Of a stretch of 10,462 nt of DNA, positions 7,334 to 10,462 are shown one piece after another. The DNA lies in NCBI GenBank assembly GCA_900554345.1, contig USHH01000057.1, forward strand, positions 1 to 10,462. Direction: 5' to 3'. A model generated the notes under the pieces. The model was not told the origin of the DNA, did not search any database, and saw only the letters and a list, made by a program, of their open reading frames with translations. Positions within the stretch are counted from its first letter, which is position 1, and the number at the start of each line of letters is the position of its first letter. The position numbers and the translations under genes are program-made. Source of the DNA: an uncultured Bacteroidales bacterium (GTDB taxonomy: Bacteria > Bacteroidota > Bacteroidia > Bacteroidales > Muribaculaceae).

Positions 7334-7364
7334 GTTTAAACCCCTAAAAAGGTTGTTTTTCGTG
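7311..7364. terminator. 54-bp perfect palindrome, possible bidirectional terminator
   Basis: Bases 7311-7337 and 7338-7364 are exact reverse complements with no spacer, centred on TTTAAA. In RNA from either strand this gives a stem of about 25 bp with CCUUUUUAGGGG in one arm and a U-rich far side. It could terminate transcripts from both directions or extrude as a cruciform. The left half is part of the flanking direct repeat; the right half is an inverted copy of it. Terminator activity is inferred; the palindrome itself is certain. Confidence 0.6.
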
Positions 7365-7371
7365 CCTAAAA

Positions 7372-7403
7372 TTTGCGTATTCGTTTGATAATGATTAATT
7401 TTG
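7372..7403 (+). promoter_or_regulatory. Bacteroidetes-type promoter of the ATPase gene
   Basis: TTTG (7372-7375), 20 bp, then TAATTTTG (7396-7403) fit TTTG / TAnnTTTG. The start of transcription would fall near 7410, so the mRNA leader before ATG 7419 would be only about 10 nt. Confidence 0.65.
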
Positions 7404-7418
7404 TAAAAATTGAAAATT

Positions 7419-8855
7419 ATGACACGAAAAACTTTGATAGCCCGTCAGCGGGAATGCGATGAGCTTACCCAATGTATGGAATCCGACAAGTCGGAATTCG
7501 TAATTATCTGCGGACGCAGACGTATTGGCAAGACATATCTGGTGGATAGATTCTTTAAGGGAAAATTCGACTTTAAATTCGTTGGAGGCCATAACCTTAG
7601 GACAAGAGACCAGCTACGCAATTTTGCAAAGGCTCTGACGAGATATTCGAAGCGCAGATATCAGGAATTCTCCGACTGGATAGAGGCTTTCGATGCATTG
7701 GAGGAATATCTTGAATCTCTTCCATCCGACAGGAAAAAGGTGGTTTTTATAGATGAGATGCCTTGGATGGACTCCAAACGTTCTAAATTTGTAAGTGTAT
7801 TGGAGAATTTCTGGAACGGCTGGGCCAATGGACAGTATGATATCGTCCTTGTGGCCACCGGTTCTGCAACCTCATGGATGGTTGACAAGCTGATAAAAAA
7901 CAAGGGTGGTCTCCACAATAGAATCACAAGGCGCCTGTACCTGTCTCCCTTTACCCTTAAGGAAACTGAGGAATATCTCAAGGAAAGGCGCACCACATGG
8001 GATAGATATGAGATGCTTCAATGCTATATGGTGACCGGCGGCATCCCTTTCTATCTCGATCTGGTGAATCCGAGGGAGACGCTTGCCCGAAACATCGACC
8101 GTCTCTGCTATGAGGAAGGGGGGGCGCTGAGTCAGGAATTTGATGAACTCTATAATGCTGTGTTCCCTTCTGCAGATACATATATTTCGGTAGTGAGATT
8201 GCTGTCGGAACATAAAAACGGCCTTACACGTAAGGAAATCGGAGAGAAAATAGGCCTGAACGGTACGAATCTAAGCCGCATAATCAGTAATCTTGAAAAA
8301 TGCAGCTTCATCGGCAAGCGCGCCCAGTATGGCAACAAGAAGAATGAAGCCATCTATCGCCTGATAGATTTCTATACGCTCTTTTATTTTAAATTTATAG
8401 AGGGCAATCTGACTCTTGACAATGCATGGTGGACCCATCATATCGATTCCGCCAAAATATCCTCATGGCAGGGACTCACTTTCGAAATCATCTGTATGGA
8501 GCATCATCAGCAGATCAAGGATGCTCTCGGTATTTCAGGAATGGCTACTTCTGTGTCGACATGGAGATGCTATCCGGATGAGAAGAGAGATTTGCCGGGT
8601 GGGCAGATTGATATGATTATTGAGCGAGCCGACCGTATGATACACTTATGCGAGATGAAATTCTCGCAAAGAGCATATAATATCTCTGCTGAATATGAGA
8701 AGAAACTGCGAGACCGAATGTGGCTGTTTGATATGAGAACCAATAACAGGAAGCCACTCGTGCATACCTTTGTGACCACTTTCGGACTTGGAGAAGGTAA
8801 ACATCACAGCATCGTCCACAGTGAAGTCACCATGGATGACCTTTTCAACAACTGA
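7419..8855 (+). CDS. AAA ATPase with C-terminal DUF234 (PD-(D/E)xK-like) domain
   Basis: Single gene of 478 aa from ATG 7419; a TTG at 7410 would add three residues but has less support. The N-terminal P-loop ATPase of the archaeal-ATPase type shows Walker A GRRRIGKT (32-39, Lys38), Walker B VVFIDE (Asp112, Glu113), a sensor-like ATGSATSWM, and RRLYLSPFTLKETEEY typical of the family. A winged-helix stretch follows (LTRKEIGEKIGLNGTNLSRI). The DUF234 part has FYTLFYFKFIE and a nuclease-like GGQIDM...CEMKF, giving Asp398 and Glu412-x-Lys414 of a PD-(D/E)xK site. The family is widespread and often multicopy in Bacteroidales and archaea, with no settled function. It is AT-richer than the met operon, stands alone on its strand, and is flanked by direct repeats, suggesting accessory or mobile DNA. 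Residues for ATP hydrolysis look intact. Confidence 0.9.
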   Translation: MTRKTLIARQRECDELTQCMESDKSEFVIICGRRRIGKTYLVDRFFKGKFDFKFVGGHNLRTRDQLRNFAKALTRYSKRRYQEFSDWIEAFDALEEYLESLPSDRKKVVFIDEMPWMDSKRSKFVSVLENFWNGWANGQYDIVLVATGSATSWMVDKLIKNKGGLHNRITRRLYLSPFTLKETEEYLKERRTTWDRYEMLQCYMVTGGIPFYLDLVNPRETLARNIDRLCYEEGGALSQEFDELYNAVFPSADTYISVVRLLSEHKNGLTRKEIGEKIGLNGTNLSRIISNLEKCSFIGKRAQYGNKKNEAIYRLIDFYTLFYFKFIEGNLTLDNAWWTHHIDSAKISSWQGLTFEIICMEHHQQIKDALGISGMATSVSTWRCYPDEKRDLPGGQIDMIIERADRMIHLCEMKFSQRAYNISAEYEKKLRDRMWLFDMRTNNRKPLVHTFVTTFGLGEGKHHSIVHSEVTMDDLFNN

Positions 8856-8862
8856 CCCTGCC

Positions 8863-8924
8863 GCCGGCTTCCTCACTTACCCTTCTCGGAGCTCTTTTAG
8901 GTGCGAAAAACAATCTTTTCAGGA
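8863..8924. repeat. Direct repeat flanking the ATPase gene, right copy
   Basis: Starts 7 bp after the ATPase stop codon with GCCGGCTTCCTCAC and ends CGAAAAACAATCTTTTCAGG. Same orientation as the copy at 7271-7333. Unlike that copy it is not followed by an inverted half, so no palindrome forms here. Confidence 0.75.
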
Positions 8925-9340
8925 AGATGGAGGTATCAGGTCGATTGTATATTTATTAACCAATAAGGTCTAAATATGGCTTGATTTAACATTTGATAAC
9001 ATTCTTCAATCTATTGCTAAACTATTGATATCCAATGAAGTGTCAGTTGAAGAATTTCTTCAGGGGAAAGAGATGGGCTAAGATACTGTGATAAAATCAA
9101 AATCTTTTTGAGGAATATTTGACCAATATCTGTGTTTTTCTCAAAATGGCGTAAATTGTAGCCTGATTCACTATATTTATAAATTACCCAAGACGGCATT
9201 CGCTCTGGGGGGCGATTTAGTTCGCCCCCGCCGCTCAGGCATCCCCTCCCAGAAGGAGAGAGGAATGTTTTGTCGATAAAGTTGTAATTTTCTCTGTCAA
9301 AAGCTCGGTTTTGTGCAAAATTCAGCTTAAATTTGCACAT
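8925..9340. other. Gene-free, AT-rich stretch with remnants and hairpins
   Basis: No convincing gene. A 35-codon open stretch on plus (8974-9081) ends EEFLQGKEMG then TAA and has a protein-like composition but no ATG start, so it may be the tail of a decayed gene. A GC-rich hairpin sits at 9208-9229 (8-bp stem GGGGGCGA/TCGCCCCC, loop TTTAGT). An 8-bp inverted repeat TGTGCAAA/TTTGCACA lies at 9312-9339. The minus frame across 9017-9340 is open for 107 codons but reads through the hairpin and looks non-coding. Confidence 0.5.
9208..9229. repeat. GC-rich hairpin in an AT-rich spacer
   Basis: Stem 9208-9215 with 9222-9229, loop of six. The surrounding 9190-9265 is GC-rich against AT-rich flanks and also holds CCTCCC/GGAGAG. 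It has the look of a dispersed intergenic repeat. Only one copy is in the window, so this is unproven. Confidence 0.5.
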
Positions 9341-9344
9341 AATT

Positions 9345-9419
9345 ATGATTATGGAGGACGCATTCCGATATGGAATCGTCCATCTCGTGTAGGCCGAGTG
9401 TTATCACCGGCCTATTTTT
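9345..9419 (+). ncRNA. Candidate short two-hairpin RNA
   Basis: A -7-like TAAATTTG (9328-9335) precedes it, though no good TTTG lies at the right distance upstream. Hairpin 1: GGACG-ATTCC (9356-9366, one bulged C) with GGAATCGTCC (9372-9381), 10 bp. Hairpin 2 at 9390-9414 is followed by five T. A 15-codon ORF (ATG 9345 to TAG 9390-9392) fits exactly before hairpin 2, so it might instead be a leader or an end structure of the neighbouring IS. Read as a candidate only. Confidence 0.3.
9390..9419 (+). terminator. Intrinsic terminator facing the transposase 3' end
   Basis: TAGGCCG-a-GTG (9390-9400) pairs with CACCGGCCTA (9405-9414) around TTAT, 10 bp with one bulged A, and TTTTT follows (9415-9419). 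The T-tract is on the plus strand only, so it stops plus-strand transcripts and would shield or oppose the convergent transposase gene. Confidence 0.65.
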
Positions 9420-9426
9420 CTATCTG

Positions 9427-10368
9427 TCAGCCTTTAGTGGAGTATGCCGGGTCGTAAGACTTCTTGGATTTGCAGACTGAATACATCAGGGTCAGCAGTT
9501 TGCGCATGACGGCGACAAGAGCCACTTTCCCTGACGGATTGGATTTCTTAATCCGGTCATAGAACTCTCTCATCTTGGGATTGCATCGGATGGCGGCCAT
9601 CGCGCAGATGTAGAGCATAGACCGCATTGTCGAATTTCCTTTTTTCGATATGTGTCGTTTGGGATCCTGTGGACCTGACTGACGGGCTACGACATCCAGG
9701 CCTGCGAATGAGATTACCTGCCGTTGATTGTTGAAGTTGGCGAAGCATCCGACCTCGGCAAGTATTGCGGCAGCTGTGGTCTGACCTATTCCCGGAACGG
9801 TTGTTGACAGTCTGACAGCCTCTTTGAATTGTTCGGATTTATCGACAAGATTCCGGATCTCGGTTTCGGCCTTGGAGATGTTTTTATCGACATCGTCAAG
9901 TGCGGCAGAGCATATCCTAACAGTCTTTTTGTCTGAGAAAGAGCTTGCTGTAAGCGCTCCAAGCTGGTTCTTCAGCATCGTGCTGTGTTTTACCAAAGAG
10001 GCGCGCAGGCGGCACAGTGACCGTATTGACGCAAGCTGCTCATCCGGTGCCTCCCAATTCTTGAGCCTGCGGTTCTCGCATCCGAGCATCGAGAGAATAT
10101 AGGCATCGATCTTGTCGGTCTTAGTCTTATATCCTTCGTATTTTGCGAAGTCTCTGACTCGGTTTGCCGGAACAACGTGGACTGTCATTCCAAGTTTGGT
10201 CAGGTGCATTGCAAGAGCCTCGTAATATACTCCAGTAGGCTCCATGACAAAGCATAGCGGATACCCTTTGAGGGACTCCTTACGGACCCACCTGACGAGC
10301 TGGTTAAAGCCATGTTTGTCATTAGTGAACTCTATCGAAGGTGTGCTGCATCCCTCTGCATCAAGCAT
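9427..10368 (-). CDS. IS110-family DEDD transposase, apparently N-terminally truncated
   Basis: 313 aa from ATG 10368. This family uses a RuvC-like DEDD site plus a C-terminal serine and, in characterised members, a bridge RNA to recombine donor and target. Visible: Glu43 in FVMEPTGVYYE, Asp85 and Asp88 in KTKTDKIDAYIL, a long coiled helix (about 110-185), the helix-hairpin-helix VPGIGQTTAAAIL (191-203), and the C-terminal SFAGLDVVARQSG...ISKKGN block typical of Transposase_20. The first catalytic Asp (GIDxSK motif) is absent. In-frame codons just before this ATG read GTFTCLS, which looks like family sequence, and an in-frame TAA at 10392-10390 cuts it off. So the true N-terminus seems lost by frameshift, nonsense change or poor edge sequence. 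Probably inactive as written. Confidence 0.88.
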   Translation of the reverse strand: MLDAEGCSTPSIEFTNDKHGFNQLVRWVRKESLKGYPLCFVMEPTGVYYEALAMHLTKLGMTVHVVPANRVRDFAKYEGYKTKTDKIDAYILSMLGCENRRLKNWEAPDEQLASIRSLCRLRASLVKHSTMLKNQLGALTASSFSDKKTVRICSAALDDVDKNISKAETEIRNLVDKSEQFKEAVRLSTTVPGIGQTTAAAILAEVGCFANFNNQRQVISFAGLDVVARQSGPQDPKRHISKKGNSTMRSMLYICAMAAIRCNPKMREFYDRIKKSNPSGKVALVAVMRKLLTLMYSVCKSKKSYDPAYSTKG

Positions 10369-10387
10369 GGACAGACAGGTAAACGTC

Positions 10388-10445
10388 CCTTATGACGCAT
10401 GCCTACCGAGAGAGTCCCGACTTCCGGGACTCTCCGCATCATAGG
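10388..10445 (-). ncRNA. Structured segment upstream of the transposase, possible bridge-RNA part
   Basis: Minus-strand inner hairpin GAGAGUCCCG (10434-10425) with CGGGACUCUC (10419-10410), 10 perfect pairs, loop GAAGU. An outer stem CCUAUGAUGC (10445-10436) pairs with GCGUCAUAAGG (10398-10388) with one bulge. In IS110-group elements the bridge RNA is encoded just upstream of the transposase, so the location fits. The guide loops cannot be assigned, and the region overlaps where the missing N-terminal codons should be. Confidence 0.35.
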
Positions 10446-10462
10446 CTTCTTGCAAAAATTGG

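Larger units (their letters stand above)
9340..10462 (-). mobile_element. IS110-family insertion sequence, left end outside or at the window edge
   Basis: Identified by its DEDD transposase and by structured non-coding DNA on both sides of it. IS110 elements lack clear terminal inverted repeats and make no usual target duplication, so the boundaries cannot be read here; 9340 is only an approximate limit where AT-rich spacer gives way. The 5' side of the transposase runs to the edge. Confidence 0.5.

Noticed and set aside
7114..7347. 77-codon protein with TLFNP repeats
   Set aside because: Open only because the repeat period is divisible by three; it runs into the palindrome and the opposite strand is equally open.
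7410..7418. TTG start of the ATPase gene
   Set aside because: It adds only three residues and coincides with the predicted transcription start; ATG 7419 is the better start.
8974..9081. Small gene ending EEFLQGKEMG
   Set aside because: Protein-like but lacks an ATG in frame and any promoter; at most a decayed gene tail.
9017..9340. 107-codon minus-strand ORF
   Set aside because: Runs through a GC hairpin and inverted repeat, has no recognisable domain and changes composition midway.

Overview
The window reads as Bacteroidetes DNA, probably order Bacteroidales and perhaps Muribaculaceae (the family is a guess from style, not a match). The evidence is two promoters of the Bacteroidetes form (TTTG, 19-20 bp, TAnnTTTG), no Shine-Dalgarno sequences before the genes, B12-dependent methionine synthesis, an AAA ATPase/DUF234 gene of a kind often multicopy in Bacteroidales, and an IS110-type transposase.

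Left two thirds (1-6993, minus strand, GC-rich): one methionine biosynthesis operon transcribed right to left. Its order is a Cys/Met-metabolism PLP trans-sulfuration enzyme (5559-6749), a MalY/PatB-type C-S lyase (4332-5555), metF (3379-4329) and metH (from 3336, running off the left edge). Together these cover activated homoserine to homocysteine, production of methyl-tetrahydrofolate, and the final methyl transfer. The genes are 2-42 bp apart.

The most interesting part is the roughly 200-nt leader of this operon (6750-6960). After a near-ideal promoter comes a 40-codon open frame with eight Met codons, including a run of four. A perfect 12-bp terminator hairpin follows, and its U-tract ends on the base before the first gene's ATG. 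A segment inside the leader ORF, just past the Met run, can pair with the 5' arm of the terminator as an antiterminator. This looks like ribosome-mediated attenuation responding to charged Met-tRNA. No SAM riboswitch was recognised.

Middle (6994-8924, AT-richer): a four-copy 33-bp tandem repeat, a 54-bp perfect palindrome, a Bacteroidetes promoter, and one plus-strand gene for an AAA ATPase with a winged-helix segment and a C-terminal DUF234 part carrying a PD-(D/E)xK-like motif. Imperfect direct repeats of about 60 bp flank this gene.

Right (8925-10462): about 500 bp without a convincing gene, holding a G/C hairpin and a candidate short two-hairpin RNA. An IS110-family transposase follows on the minus strand. 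It keeps three of the four acidic catalytic residues but appears to have lost its N-terminal GID motif. A structured segment, possibly part of a bridge RNA, lies just upstream at the window edge.
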